A stretch of DNA of 64,000 bases from Bacteroidota bacterium (GTDB taxonomy: Bacteria > Bacteroidota > Bacteroidia > B-17B0 > Aurantibacillaceae): NCBI GenBank assembly GCA_030692515.1, contig JAUXZS010000020.1, positions 248,001 to 312,000 on the forward strand, given 5' to 3'. The notes beneath the pieces are model-generated. The model was not told the origin of the DNA. It searched no databases and saw only the letters and a list, made by a program, of their open reading frames with translations. A program made the position numbers and the translations under genes. This document shows, one piece after another, positions 44,657 through 53,367 of the stretch. Positions within the stretch are counted from its first letter, which is position 1; each line of letters opens with the position of its first letter.

Positions 44657-45598
44657 ATGAGAAAAGTCCTTATTTTATTCATCTTATCTTTTTTTGTACT
44701 GGTCTCTGAGGCTCAGAATTTTACGCGCCCGGGAGAATGGAAAAAATACAGAAAAGAAGTTTTTATTTCCATTGGAACCTCAAATTTTTTAGGTGATTTA
44801 GGTGGAAGAGATCAAATTGGAAAAGATTATAGCCCAGTAGATTTAGAGCTTTCACAAACCAGAACCGCATTTGGTCTTGGATACCGTTATAAAATTGACA
44901 AATGGATTAATGTTGTAGGGAAATTTAACTACTTAATTGTTAAAGGTGATGATGCATTAACTCAAGAAATATACAGAAACAATAGAAATTTAAATTTTAA
45001 ATCTAATATTTTTGAATTAGCAGGAAGAGTAGAAATTGGTTACACAAGTTCAAAAACCGGAAACAGATATGGAATTAAAAGAACACTAAGCCGAAGACAT
45101 AAAGCAAATAATCATTCATTCTACGTATTTGCTGGTGTTGGTGGGTTTTACTACAATCCTAAAGGAAGGGATGCCAGCGGTAACTATATAAAGCTTAGAC
45201 CACTTCACACTGAAGGACAAGGATTAGCAGGAGGCCCTAAACAATATTCAAATTACAGCGTTTGTATACCGCTTGGCGCATATTATAAAATGACTATAAA
45301 CAAACAATGGAGTGTTGGCTTGGAATTTGCGTGGCGCAAAACCTTTACAGATTACATCGATGATGTTGGTACTACTTATTACGATAATGGTTTTTTAAAA
45401 GCCGCATACGGACCAGTTTCCGCGGCAATGGCTGACCCCAATAAAGGTAATATCTACGGTCAAACTTTACCAAACGCCGATGGTACAGGTGGCCAAAGAG
45501 GAGATTTACAAAAAGATTCCTATATTTCTTTAGAAGTAACTGTTGGTTACATTTTCAAACAAAAGCGTAAACGCGCTCGATTAAGAAGTAAATTCTAA
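44657..45598 (+). CDS. Outer-membrane beta-barrel protein, DUF6089/PorG-like
   Basis: The 313-aa product has a signal peptide (about 1-19, ending SEAQ). Alternating strands such as VFISIGTSNFLGDLGG and FGLGYRYKIDKWINVVGKFNY, together with the final phenylalanine (RSKF), indicate an outer-membrane barrel. The opening EVFISIGTSNFLGDL ... TRTAFGLGYRY resembles DUF6089 proteins, the family containing the type IX secretion component PorG. It is longer than typical PorG (about 230 residues), with an extra loop at about 150-190. Assignment to PorG itself is not secure; it could be a paralogue. Confidence 0.7.
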   Translation: MRKVLILFILSFFVLVSEAQNFTRPGEWKKYRKEVFISIGTSNFLGDLGGRDQIGKDYSPVDLELSQTRTAFGLGYRYKIDKWINVVGKFNYLIVKGDDALTQEIYRNNRNLNFKSNIFELAGRVEIGYTSSKTGNRYGIKRTLSRRHKANNHSFYVFAGVGGFYYNPKGRDASGNYIKLRPLHTEGQGLAGGPKQYSNYSVCIPLGAYYKMTINKQWSVGLEFAWRKTFTDYIDDVGTTYYDNGFLKAAYGPVSAAMADPNKGNIYGQTLPNADGTGGQRGDLQKDSYISLEVTVGYIFKQKRKRARLRSKF

Positions 45599-45628
45599 TT
45601 ATTTTTCACATTATCTAAATCAAATCTA

Positions 45629-46153
45629 ATGAATTTTTCATTAAGACCATGGCATACTAATGATTTAGAAAGTCTTGTTACACATGCCAACAATAAAGAA
45701 ATTGCAAAATTTATGACCGACAAATTTCCGCATCCTTATACCAAAGATAAAGGGGAAGCATTTATTGAATTTGCCACAAAAGAAACTCCAAATAATATTC
45801 TTGCTATTGAGATTAACGGTAAAGCATGCGGTGGAATTGGTATTCATCCTCAACAAGATATCCATTGTAAAAATGCAGAATTAGGTTATTGGTTAGCTGA
45901 ACCATTTTGGGGAAAAGGCATAGTGACTAAAGCAATCATTGAAATGGTAGATTATGGTTTTATAAATTTTGATATTAATAGAATATTTGCCCGACCATTT
46001 GGGTCTAATTTAGCCTCTCAAAAAGTTTTAGAAAAATCGGGGTTTATTTTAGAAGCCCGTTTCGAAAAAACACTATTTAAAAATGGCGAATATTTAGATG
46101 AATTGGTTTATGCTATTAGAAGGGAAAATAATAAACAAAAAATCAAGATTTAA
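45629..46153 (+). CDS. GNAT N-acetyltransferase, RimJ/RimL type
   Basis: The 174-aa protein has the GNAT fold of the RimJ/RimL branch: N-terminal LRPWHTNDLESLV, the strand with GGIGIHP, and the acetyl-CoA loop in LGYWLAEPFWGKGIVTKAI (GKG near residue 96). The C-terminal FARPFGSNLASQKVLEKSGF motif completes it. It would transfer an acetyl group from acetyl-CoA to an amine, possibly a ribosomal protein N-terminus; the substrate is not identifiable. It lies 30 bases after the barrel gene. Confidence 0.92.
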   Translation: MNFSLRPWHTNDLESLVTHANNKEIAKFMTDKFPHPYTKDKGEAFIEFATKETPNNILAIEINGKACGGIGIHPQQDIHCKNAELGYWLAEPFWGKGIVTKAIIEMVDYGFINFDINRIFARPFGSNLASQKVLEKSGFILEARFEKTLFKNGEYLDELVYAIRRENNKQKIKI

Positions 46154-46277
46154 AATGTCTAAATCACTTTAAAAAATTTCATTTGTCATTAAGGAATGAA
46201 AAGAAATTATTTAATTTTCTACTCATAAGTTGTTAAGAAGATTTATTACAAATAAAAAAAACAAACCTAATCTTTTG

Positions 46278-46285
46278 TACATTTA
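46278..46285 (+). promoter_or_regulatory. Promoter (TACATTTA, preceded by TTTTG) for the protein at 46311
   Basis: The site fits the extended TTTTGTAnnTTTA pattern and lies 25 bases before the ATG at 46311. Confidence 0.45.
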
Positions 46286-46310
46286 GCTATATAAATTTAA
46301 ACTATAAAAA

Positions 46311-46985
46311 ATGAAAAAGATTTCCATAATTACTTGTATTATGTTTTTTTTATCGAGCATAGCTTTGAATGCGCAAGCTGATAAAAACAAAAAGAAAACA
46401 GAAAAGTCTTCGTCAAATGCAAGTACAGGCAATGGATGTTTTAATGAAAGCAGTAAAATTTTAAATATTGGAATTGGAATTGGAGGGAGAGGATATTATA
46501 ATTACAATAATGGATATAGAGGGTCAAAATACCGTTCAAGCCCTTCATTTGGAATTAGCTATGAGCAAGCCTTAAAAGAAAAAATTGGCCCTGGGTTTAT
46601 AGGTATAGGAGCTTACCTTGGATACCAAAGTGCCTATTGGCAATATGATTATGATTATAAAAATAATAATAATTACTATTATTATAAACACAAATGGAAG
46701 TACATGTTTTTTGCAGCAAGAGCTGCTTATCATTTAGATGCATTAAATTTTGAAAAAGGAGAATTATATTTTGGTGCTTTACTTGGATTGAGATATACTA
46801 GCTATTCTTTTGAAACAAACGATATTGACCCAAACAAAGATTCTTACCGATTAAAGAATAGCAGTTTATGGCCAAGTTATTCCGGCTTTATAGGAGGTCG
46901 TTATTATTTGGCGTCAAAAATTGCTGTTTATGGGGAGATTGGCTGGATGTCGTGGTTAACAGTTGGAGCTAGTTTCAAATTTTAA
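46311..46985 (+). CDS. Predicted outer-membrane beta-barrel protein, unknown
   Basis: The 224-aa product has a signal peptide (about 1-21, ending NAQA). A lysine- and serine-rich linker comes next, then a series of amphipathic strands (ILNIGIGIGGRGYYNY, GFIGIGAYLGYQSAYWQY, ELYFGALLGLRYTSYSF, AVYGEIGWMSWLTVGASFKF) ending in phenylalanine, the typical mark of an outer-membrane barrel. Tyrosine- and asparagine-rich loops (YDYDYKNNNNYYYYKHK) are likely extracellular. No family was recognised. It is flanked by two acetyltransferases but has its own promoter. Confidence 0.8.
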   Translation: MKKISIITCIMFFLSSIALNAQADKNKKKTEKSSSNASTGNGCFNESSKILNIGIGIGGRGYYNYNNGYRGSKYRSSPSFGISYEQALKEKIGPGFIGIGAYLGYQSAYWQYDYDYKNNNNYYYYKHKWKYMFFAARAAYHLDALNFEKGELYFGALLGLRYTSYSFETNDIDPNKDSYRLKNSSLWPSYSGFIGGRYYLASKIAVYGEIGWMSWLTVGASFKF

Positions 46986-47051
46986 AACGTTTATTTAACA
47001 ACATCAATTTCTTTAATTGATATTTATCTTATTTTCAAAAAAAAATATTTG

Positions 47052-47059
47052 TAACTTCA
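47052..47059 (+). promoter_or_regulatory. Weak promoter candidate (TAACTTCA, preceded by TTTG)
   Basis: TTTGTAACTTCA lies 19 bases before the ATG at 47079 and partly matches the local TTTGTAnnTTTA pattern. Confidence 0.3.
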
Positions 47060-47078
47060 TGCAAATAAATTTACAATT

Positions 47079-47519
47079 ATGATCTATCGAGAAGCAAAAG
47101 TAGAAGATATTAAAGGAATTCAGGCTGTTAGAAAATTAGCGCATGAATACGCTTTGTTAGGTGCAACTAGAATTTCGGATAAAAAATTTGCAGAATATAT
47201 TACAACTAATGGTAAAGGATGGGTATGTGAGGTTGATGGCACAATTGTTGGTTTTTCTATTGTAGATTTAAAAGGAAATAGTATTTGGGCTTTGTTTGTA
47301 AAACCTCAATTTGAAAAACAAGGCATTGGTAAACAATTATATACTTTAATGATGGATTGGTATTTTGATCAAACAAAAGAATCAATATGGCATACTACAT
47401 CTCTCACTACAAAATCAGAACAATCCTATACTAAATTGGGTTGGGTTAACCAGGGAAAAAATAATGTAGGTGAAACAAAATTTGAAATGACCTATAAAAA
47501 CTGGATACAAAATGGCTAA
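47079..47519 (+). CDS. GNAT N-acetyltransferase
   Basis: This is a compact 146-aa GNAT protein: IYREAKVEDIKGIQAVRKL at the N-terminus, the strand pair GWVCEVDGTIVGFSIVDLKG, and the acetyl-CoA loop in WALFVKPQFEKQGIGKQLYTLM (QGIGKQ near residue 86). The C-terminal SEQSYTKLGWVNQG segment completes it. The substrate is unknown. It is separate from the RimJ-type paralogue at 45629 and is followed by a secreted metallopeptidase after 17 bases, with which it may be co-transcribed. Confidence 0.92.
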   Translation: MIYREAKVEDIKGIQAVRKLAHEYALLGATRISDKKFAEYITTNGKGWVCEVDGTIVGFSIVDLKGNSIWALFVKPQFEKQGIGKQLYTLMMDWYFDQTKESIWHTTSLTTKSEQSYTKLGWVNQGKNNVGETKFEMTYKNWIQNG

Positions 47520-47536
47520 ATAAAAATCATTCAATT

Positions 47537-48913
47537 ATGAATATAAAAAAAGAAAGTCTTTTCAAATTTTTTCATATTTGCATTTTTTTAAATCTGTCTA
47601 GTTCAGCATTCTTGCTTGCCCAAAGAAACATAACTTCAGAAGACACACAAATACCAATTGAAAATAATATTCTTAGTCTAAGTCCTGTTAATTCAAAAAA
47701 CGTCACTACTTATACCAATAAATCTGATGCGTATCTAAAAAAATACCAACAGCAATCATTTTATATCCCAACAAAAAACGACAGAGTTATTACATTAAAA
47801 ATTACTGTTCATGTTTTTAAGCCAATGGGCGATACCGGAAGATGGCAAATGAATGACAATAATTTTAATGGCTTACCTGCATTAAAATACATGTTAGATT
47901 CAATCACAAATGGTAATCAAGAAAGGTTTTCGTGGAAACGAAATGCTAGTTATAAAGTTGAAGGTTTTAATCCTGTATTTATTTCAGATTCAAAAATAAA
48001 TTACGAAATAACAAATATTTATTTTTATTCAAACAAAGATTTGTATTTAATAAATAATGATGAAGCTTTGTTTAATTATATTTTTAAAACAGACTCTACT
48101 CGAATTGATGAAGGAATGCCATTGGTATTTAACGGTAGCCCTGGTCCGGGACACTTATCAAGCTATAAAGGTTCCGCAGCTGTAGTTACAACTTTACAAG
48201 CTTTTGATATTGTTTTTTCAAGATCACATTTACTTCATGAAATTGGTCATGCTTTTGGCTTAGGACACACTTATGCAAATGCTTTAGGTGCAGGATCTGA
48301 ATGGCAAAATTTTAACGGAGCTTGCGGCTCAATAGATTATTTAAGCGATGTATTTCCAAATAATAATCCCGCTTGCAATGCCGACAGAAGCGCCCCAACA
48401 AATCCCCCTTGTATGTCATGCTGTGAAATAATTCCAGACACTAGCAATAACATCATGAGCGGAGCAAGATATAACCGCTGGATATCACCTTTACAAATGG
48501 GAAGAAGAATAAGAACAATGCACTTAGATGCTAATAATGGTCATAACCTAAGGCAATTTGCTAAAGATATAGAAAGTGATCATAAGAATGCATGGGTGAT
48601 TAATACAAACGAACTTTGGGATTTTGATATTCAAATGTATAATGACATTATTGTAAAACCTGGAGTTACTCTTACAATTACAGGTAAAGTAGCAATGGCT
48701 ATTGATGGAAAAATAAAATTAGAAAAGGGCGCAAAATTAATTGTAGATAATGGTGAAATTACAGGCTGGTGCAAATCTGGTAACTGGATTGGAATAGAAA
48801 CGCCAATGGTTAAAAAGAAAAAGAATAAAAAAACTACAGCTGTTTTAATTAAGGTTATTAATGGTGGAACAATTAATAAATCAAAAATTCAAATGCCAAT
48901 TGACACCAATTAA
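47537..48913 (+). CDS. Secreted zincin metallopeptidase, M43/M12-like
   Basis: The 458-aa product has a signal segment (about 12-29, ending FLLAQ). The zinc-binding motif HEIGHAFGLGH (near residue 234) is the extended HExxHxxGxxH form of metzincins, and MSGARYNRW downstream (near 310) is a candidate Met-turn (NIMSG). The intervening cysteine-rich segment (ACGSIDYL, PACNADRS, CMSCCEI) suggests disulfides. Residues 355-458 resemble a beta-helix-like tail (VKPGVTLTITGKVAMAIDGKIKLEKGAKLIVDNG). It is likely secreted and proteolytic; pappalysin-like is a guess. Confidence 0.85.
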   Translation: MNIKKESLFKFFHICIFLNLSSSAFLLAQRNITSEDTQIPIENNILSLSPVNSKNVTTYTNKSDAYLKKYQQQSFYIPTKNDRVITLKITVHVFKPMGDTGRWQMNDNNFNGLPALKYMLDSITNGNQERFSWKRNASYKVEGFNPVFISDSKINYEITNIYFYSNKDLYLINNDEALFNYIFKTDSTRIDEGMPLVFNGSPGPGHLSSYKGSAAVVTTLQAFDIVFSRSHLLHEIGHAFGLGHTYANALGAGSEWQNFNGACGSIDYLSDVFPNNNPACNADRSAPTNPPCMSCCEIIPDTSNNIMSGARYNRWISPLQMGRRIRTMHLDANNGHNLRQFAKDIESDHKNAWVINTNELWDFDIQMYNDIIVKPGVTLTITGKVAMAIDGKIKLEKGAKLIVDNGEITGWCKSGNWIGIETPMVKKKKNKKTTAVLIKVINGGTINKSKIQMPIDTN

Positions 48914-48924
48914 AACAAAAAAAC

Positions 48925-49027
48925 TTTAAACCACATAGTAAGATAGGTGGTAGACAAAAAAAGAAATCATAGCTTCACTTTCTTTTATATGATATTAATA
49001 AAATAAACTATGTGCCTATGTTTTAAA
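48925..49027. repeat. Inverted-repeat unit upstream of the osmC-like gene
   Basis: The left arm (48925-48947, containing TTTAAACCACATAGTAAG) and the right arm (49005-49027, containing AAACTATGTGCCTATG) are imperfect inverse copies. Inside lies a smaller stem of AAAGAAA (48961 region) with TTTCTTT (48979 region). The unit fills nearly all of the gap between the zincin gene and the osmC-like gene and would form a long hairpin in RNA or DNA. The ACCACATAG / CTATGTG core resembles an intergenic repeat I know from Bacteroidota; this was not checked against a database. Confidence 0.6.
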
Positions 49028-49040
49028 AATTAAACATAAA

Positions 49041-49517
49041 ATGAAAAAAGAACATTATTATAAAACAACAATTACTTGGACGGGTAATTTAGGAGAAGGA
49101 ACTGTTGATGCAAGATATTATAGCAGAAACCATACGCTTTCAATAAAAAATAAAGAAGATATCTTATGCTCATCAGACACACCTTTTAGAGGCGATGGCA
49201 CAAAACACAATCCAGAAGACTTTTTATTATCTGCTTTATCATCTTGCCACATGTTATGGTATTTGCACCTTTGCGCCGATAACGGAATTACCGTTGTAGA
49301 ATATGTTGACAATGCAGAAGGCGTTATGCAAGAAAATGAAGGTGGTGGCGGGCAATTTAAAGAAGTAACATTAAATCCAACAATTACAATTACAAATAAA
49401 GATCATATTGAAAAGGCAAATGAATTACATGCAGTAACAAACAAAAAATGTTTTATTGCAAACTCTTGTAATTTTAAAGTTAAGCATGAGGCAAATTACA
49501 TCGTTAAAGCAAATTAA
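49041..49517 (+). CDS. OsmC-family peroxiredoxin-like protein
   Basis: The 158-aa protein is a complete OsmC/Ohr-fold protein. The two redox cysteines are visible in LLSALSSCHMLWYLHL (near residue 72) and FIANSCNFKVKHEA (near 145). The start YKTTITWTGNLGEGTVDARYYSRNH matches OsmC-like proteins of the YhfA/OsmC-like subgroup. It would reduce organic hydroperoxides using thiols. The gene stands alone, with structured repeat units on both sides. Confidence 0.92.
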   Translation: MKKEHYYKTTITWTGNLGEGTVDARYYSRNHTLSIKNKEDILCSSDTPFRGDGTKHNPEDFLLSALSSCHMLWYLHLCADNGITVVEYVDNAEGVMQENEGGGGQFKEVTLNPTITITNKDHIEKANELHAVTNKKCFIANSCNFKVKHEANYIVKAN

Positions 49518-49543
49518 ATTAAAAAAAGTATCACCTCTATTAA

Positions 49544-49702
49544 GCCACTAATTACACTAATTTCACAAATCAATAGTTAAGGTTATTATAAAAATATAAA
49601 TTTAATTTATCAGATATTATTATTCTAAAGATGAATCCTTAGAATAATATTTTGTCGGTTTAAAATAAAGTTTAGTTTATTGTTAATTCGTGAATTAGTG
49701 CC
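49544..49702. repeat. Inverted-repeat unit downstream of the osmC-like gene, with internal hairpin
   Basis: The left arm (49544-49571, GCCACTAATTACACTAATTT...) and right arm (49682-49702, GTTAATTCGTGAATTAGTGCC) are inverse copies of a GTG-containing repeat. At the centre lies a perfect 11-bp hairpin (49618-49628 with 49639-49649, 10-nt loop). It occupies almost the whole gap between the osmC-like gene and the S46 peptidase gene. It could act as a 3'-end structure for both converging transcripts or be a miniature mobile repeat. Confidence 0.6.
49618..49649. terminator. Central hairpin, possible terminator
   Basis: The perfect 11-bp stem with a 10-nt loop is followed by TTTTG on the plus strand. 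It is AT-rich and thus weaker than the other terminators, but it is the only candidate after the osmC-like gene. Confidence 0.4.
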
Positions 49703-49721
49703 TTTTTTTTGGTCAACCGTT

Positions 49722-51878
49722 TTATTTCACCAATTTCATTTCGCTTAATAAATAACCAGCACCTGCATATTTATCAATCATCCATAATGTAAAACGTACA
49801 TCTAAAACAATGTTACGACAAAAATTTCCGTTATACATAACATCGCTCATAGTTCCTTCCCAATTTCTATCAAAATTTGTTCCAATTAATTCGCCATTAG
49901 CATTAATTACAGGACTTCCACTATTACCACCTGTTGTATGATTGCTACCAGTAAATGCAATTCTTAATTTTCCGTTTTTATCAGCGTACTGACCGTAATC
50001 TTTTTTATCATACAATTCAACTAAACGAGGTTTAACATAATAATCCTCTAAACCTGTTTTATTTTTCTCAACCATTCCATCAATAGTTGTGTAATGCAAA
50101 TTCAACACACCATCTTTTGGTTCGTAATCGGCCACCTTACCAAACGAAACGCGCAAAGTACCATTTGCATCAGGATAAAATTTTCTGTCCTTTACGTTTT
50201 CAATTAAACCTTTTACATACACTTGTTGTAGTTCGTTAATCTGACGGTCATAATAACCTATTTGAGGAATAACTGTTTTTTGATAATGTAAATAAATACT
50301 AGAGGCTAATAAATACATTGGATCTCTTTCGTAAAGAGAGGCATTTTTTTCAAAATCATTAAACATTAATTTAGCTTTATCATTATCAATAAAACTAGAA
50401 TTGTTATATAAAAAATCAGTCAAGGCAATTGTATTACCATTATGAACTGTTAATAAGGAATCCAAAAAACGAGGCATAAACTCTCTATCAGTATTAGCAA
50501 CATAAGTTTCTAACATGGCTTTACAAATTTTTCTATCCGTTTCTTTATTAAAATTTTTAAATGGCAAAGAAGGTTGAGTTTTCTTTAAAAGCTCATCAAA
50601 TTTATTTTCTTTTCCTTTTTGTTTTAATTTTAACTCATTAAAAACAGGAATAAAAGTAGCTGCATATTTAAAAGCATCAACACCCCATAAACACTCAGTA
50701 AAGTAATCGTATTGTTTACTCAGCGGAGCATATTCTTGATAAGTACGTTTAAATTCATTAAACAAACTTTTATATGTTTCTTTTTTACTTGGGTTATTTG
50801 ATACTAGCGTTAGAAAATCATCTTCTTGCTTTTTCTTTTTATTGATGGCATCAGATTTTATTAGGCCTGCCATTTCTCCACTCCATTTTTTGTAATAGTT
50901 GGCAACGCCTGCATATTTTGCTGTATACATTAAACGAAGTGTGTCATTTTTTTTCATGTCAGCGTCTAATATATTTAAACGCTTTTCGCGTAAACTTACT
51001 CGTAATGGGTCTTGCTGATTTATTAAAAGATCAACCGCATAAGACGTTAAATATTCTTGAGTTCTTCCAGGAAAACCATATACCATTGTAAAATCACCTT
51101 TCTCTATTCCCTTTAATGAAATTGGAAATGAATATAGAGGCTTATAAGGAATATTATCAGCACTAAATTCGGCTGGTTTATTTTCTGCACTTGCATAAAT
51201 TCTAAACATACTAAAATCTGCATTGTGGCGTGGCCATACCCAATTATCAGTCTCATCACCAAATTTTCCTATGCTTTCTGGTGGTGTTCCAACTAAACGA
51301 ATATCTTTAAACGTTTCGGTAACAAATAAATAATATTCGTTGCCATAATAAAAAGGACGAATAAAGGCTTCATAATGCGAATCTTTTTTTGCAAGCAATT
51401 CCAAATTTTTAATAGTTGCTTTTATGGCAGAGTCTTTTTGAATTTCAGAAAAAGATGGATTTAAAGAGGTCATCACTTTTGCAGTGACATCTTCAATTCT
51501 TTTTATGAAAGTAACCGTTAAACCTGGGCAATTCAATTCTTCGCTTGGCTTCATAGCCCAATAGCCATTTTTTAAATAATCATTTTGCACAGTGCTAAGA
51601 CCCGCGATAGATGAAAATCCACAATGGTGATTGGTTAGTATTAATCCTTTTGTAGAAATAACCTCAGCAGTACAGCCACCACCAAATATCGCCACTGCAT
51701 CTTTCATACTAGCTTTGTTAATACTATATATTTGCTCTGCAGTTAATTTAAAGCCATTTTTTTTCATGTCTTTAATATTTAAAGCTTCAATTAATTGTGG
51801 CATCCACATTCCCTCGTCAGCTTTAGCTAAAAAAGTAATTATTGTAAATACTAGTATTATTTTATTTTTCATTTTCAT
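49722..51878 (-). CDS. S46 family dipeptidyl peptidase (DPP7/DPP11-like)
   Basis: The 718-aa product (start at the ATG 51878, giving MKMKNKIILVFTIITF as signal peptide) is an S46 exopeptidase. It shows DEGMWMPQL at the mature N-terminus, the catalytic histidine in GLILTNHHCGF (near residue 80) and the nucleophile serine in TGGNSGSPVINANG (near 650), with GKFGDETDNWVWPRHNADF providing the aspartate region. S46 enzymes cut dipeptides from peptide N-termini in the periplasm and occur mainly in Bacteroidota. DPP7 and DPP11 cannot be separated here by eye. An upstream frame to 51920 was rejected because it adds a charged stretch before the signal peptide and enters a repeat. Confidence 0.93.
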   Translation of the reverse strand: MKMKNKIILVFTIITFLAKADEGMWMPQLIEALNIKDMKKNGFKLTAEQIYSINKASMKDAVAIFGGGCTAEVISTKGLILTNHHCGFSSIAGLSTVQNDYLKNGYWAMKPSEELNCPGLTVTFIKRIEDVTAKVMTSLNPSFSEIQKDSAIKATIKNLELLAKKDSHYEAFIRPFYYGNEYYLFVTETFKDIRLVGTPPESIGKFGDETDNWVWPRHNADFSMFRIYASAENKPAEFSADNIPYKPLYSFPISLKGIEKGDFTMVYGFPGRTQEYLTSYAVDLLINQQDPLRVSLREKRLNILDADMKKNDTLRLMYTAKYAGVANYYKKWSGEMAGLIKSDAINKKKKQEDDFLTLVSNNPSKKETYKSLFNEFKRTYQEYAPLSKQYDYFTECLWGVDAFKYAATFIPVFNELKLKQKGKENKFDELLKKTQPSLPFKNFNKETDRKICKAMLETYVANTDREFMPRFLDSLLTVHNGNTIALTDFLYNNSSFIDNDKAKLMFNDFEKNASLYERDPMYLLASSIYLHYQKTVIPQIGYYDRQINELQQVYVKGLIENVKDRKFYPDANGTLRVSFGKVADYEPKDGVLNLHYTTIDGMVEKNKTGLEDYYVKPRLVELYDKKDYGQYADKNGKLRIAFTGSNHTTGGNSGSPVINANGELIGTNFDRNWEGTMSDVMYNGNFCRNIVLDVRFTLWMIDKYAGAGYLLSEMKLVK

Positions 51879-51904
51879 ATTTTTTAGTTTCTTTTTATTC
51901 CTCT

Positions 51905-51936
51905 CCCGCCCTTCGGGCACCCTCTCAATGAGAGAG
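51905..51936. repeat. GC-rich double hairpin upstream of the S46 gene
   Basis: Two adjacent stems occur in an AT-rich gap: GCCC-TTC-GGGC (51908-51918) and CTCTC-AAT-GAGAG (51922-51934). The arrangement CCGCCCTTCGGGCACC followed by CTCTCAATGAGAGAG looks like a dispersed repeat rather than a gene-specific leader, but it lies just upstream of the S46 start codon and could fold in its mRNA. Confidence 0.5.
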
Positions 51937-52023
51937 ACAAAATTACTTAATTAAACCAGCCATTTTAATATGAATATTTTTATTTTTTTTATTTGGCATA
52001 TTGAGTTTTTATCATTTTTTAAT

Positions 52024-53367
52024 TTATTTTTTTGGTGATAAAAAGTTCATTGCATCTAATTTAATAGCGCTATCTAAGGGTATTTGGAGATCGTTACTTT
52101 TTTGTGTTGACTTTTTTAATAATGCCGGCGTTTCTCTTACTTGTTTTGCGTAAACCTGGATCTGTTTATTTTTTTCGGCACGGGCATAATATGTTTTTGG
52201 AGAAGTATATAATTCATAGGCATCTTCAATAAAATTATTTCCAAACATCGGTAAATTTCCATCAGAATATAAAATCATGATGACATGATTACTTTCAATT
52301 TCTTGTTTTAAATTTAATTCCCACACCTCCACTTTTTCGCCTTGACGAGGAGAAGGTACAACACGATTAGCGTAATACCAAAATTGTCCGTTTGCAAAGC
52401 AGGCCTGCCCTACTCCCATATAAACAGGGCCGTACCAGTAACTATCAGAAATCGTAAGCACTCGCGTGGTATTTTTTGAGCTATCGTTTTCGAATTGTAT
52501 TTCCGGATAAGCCAATTTCATATTTTGATTTGGTTCATGATACAAATTCATACTCTTTAAAACATCTGCATCGCGACTTCTTGCAGAATCAACCACATCC
52601 ACTTTATTCCATATTATTGCAGGCATATCACAATTATGCAATTTTTCGATGTGCTTAATAATTGTATCAACTGCTAAACACTCACCGTAGTAGCTCCAAT
52701 GATGTCCAAATTTTGGAAACAAAGGGTATTTAGAAGTAGGTTTTAATTTATCGAAATAAGAATAAAGGTCTAAATAATTTATACCAATATTTTTACTGTT
52801 TGAAACAAATAAATTATGATTGGTATTTAAAATAGGATGCACGTATTTGTCTTCAACAAATTCTTTACAAGCTTGCCCTTTACCCGGAGCATATACTAAC
52901 AACAAATCAATTCCCTTTTTCTTTAAAGTATCTTGTACAACTTTTGCTTTTTGTAAAAGTGTTTTTACTTTTCCCTCTTTAATTAAATCATCGCCAAAGG
53001 CAGAAAAAATATACCCTTCGCTAAAAGCATAATCATTTTTACCAAGCACAAAACCATTTACACGAATTTGATTAAATGCTTTATAATAAAATTGGTTATT
53101 TAACCTTACCATTTTTTCTTTGTAAGCCCAATGATCGTTATTATAATCGTCTGATGTTGATTGATAAGAACCATCAAACCACGAGGCTTTTGAAAAAATT
53201 GGTTTGTCATTGCTAATAACTATGCCGACTAAATTTGGCTTGTTGTAAGTTAAATCTTCTTCGTTTTCTCTCGACTGGTATTTTAATATAGCATATAACA
53301 TAGGCCAAGCAATAGCTAATAATATAACTACATGATGGAGTGAATATGTTTTATTTTTAACTGCCAT
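52024..53367 (-). CDS. AlgX/AlgJ-like SGNH-fold protein
   Basis: The 447-aa protein has an N-terminal membrane segment (about 13-27) and a periplasmic body. It contains GHHWSYYGECLAVDTI near residue 232 (an AlgX/AlgJ-type histidine region), a YAPGKGQACKEF segment near 158, and LTISDSYWYGPVYMG near 305, where the serine of TISDSYW is the candidate nucleophile. Such proteins work with MBOAT acyltransferases to O-acetylate surface polysaccharides. Its ATG overlaps the stop codon of the upstream MBOAT gene by one base, so the pair is translationally coupled. The substrate glycan is not identified. Confidence 0.85.
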   Translation of the reverse strand: MAVKNKTYSLHHVVILLAIAWPMLYAILKYQSRENEEDLTYNKPNLVGIVISNDKPIFSKASWFDGSYQSTSDDYNNDHWAYKEKMVRLNNQFYYKAFNQIRVNGFVLGKNDYAFSEGYIFSAFGDDLIKEGKVKTLLQKAKVVQDTLKKKGIDLLLVYAPGKGQACKEFVEDKYVHPILNTNHNLFVSNSKNIGINYLDLYSYFDKLKPTSKYPLFPKFGHHWSYYGECLAVDTIIKHIEKLHNCDMPAIIWNKVDVVDSARSRDADVLKSMNLYHEPNQNMKLAYPEIQFENDSSKNTTRVLTISDSYWYGPVYMGVGQACFANGQFWYYANRVVPSPRQGEKVEVWELNLKQEIESNHVIMILYSDGNLPMFGNNFIEDAYELYTSPKTYYARAEKNKQIQVYAKQVRETPALLKKSTQKSNDLQIPLDSAIKLDAMNFLSPKK

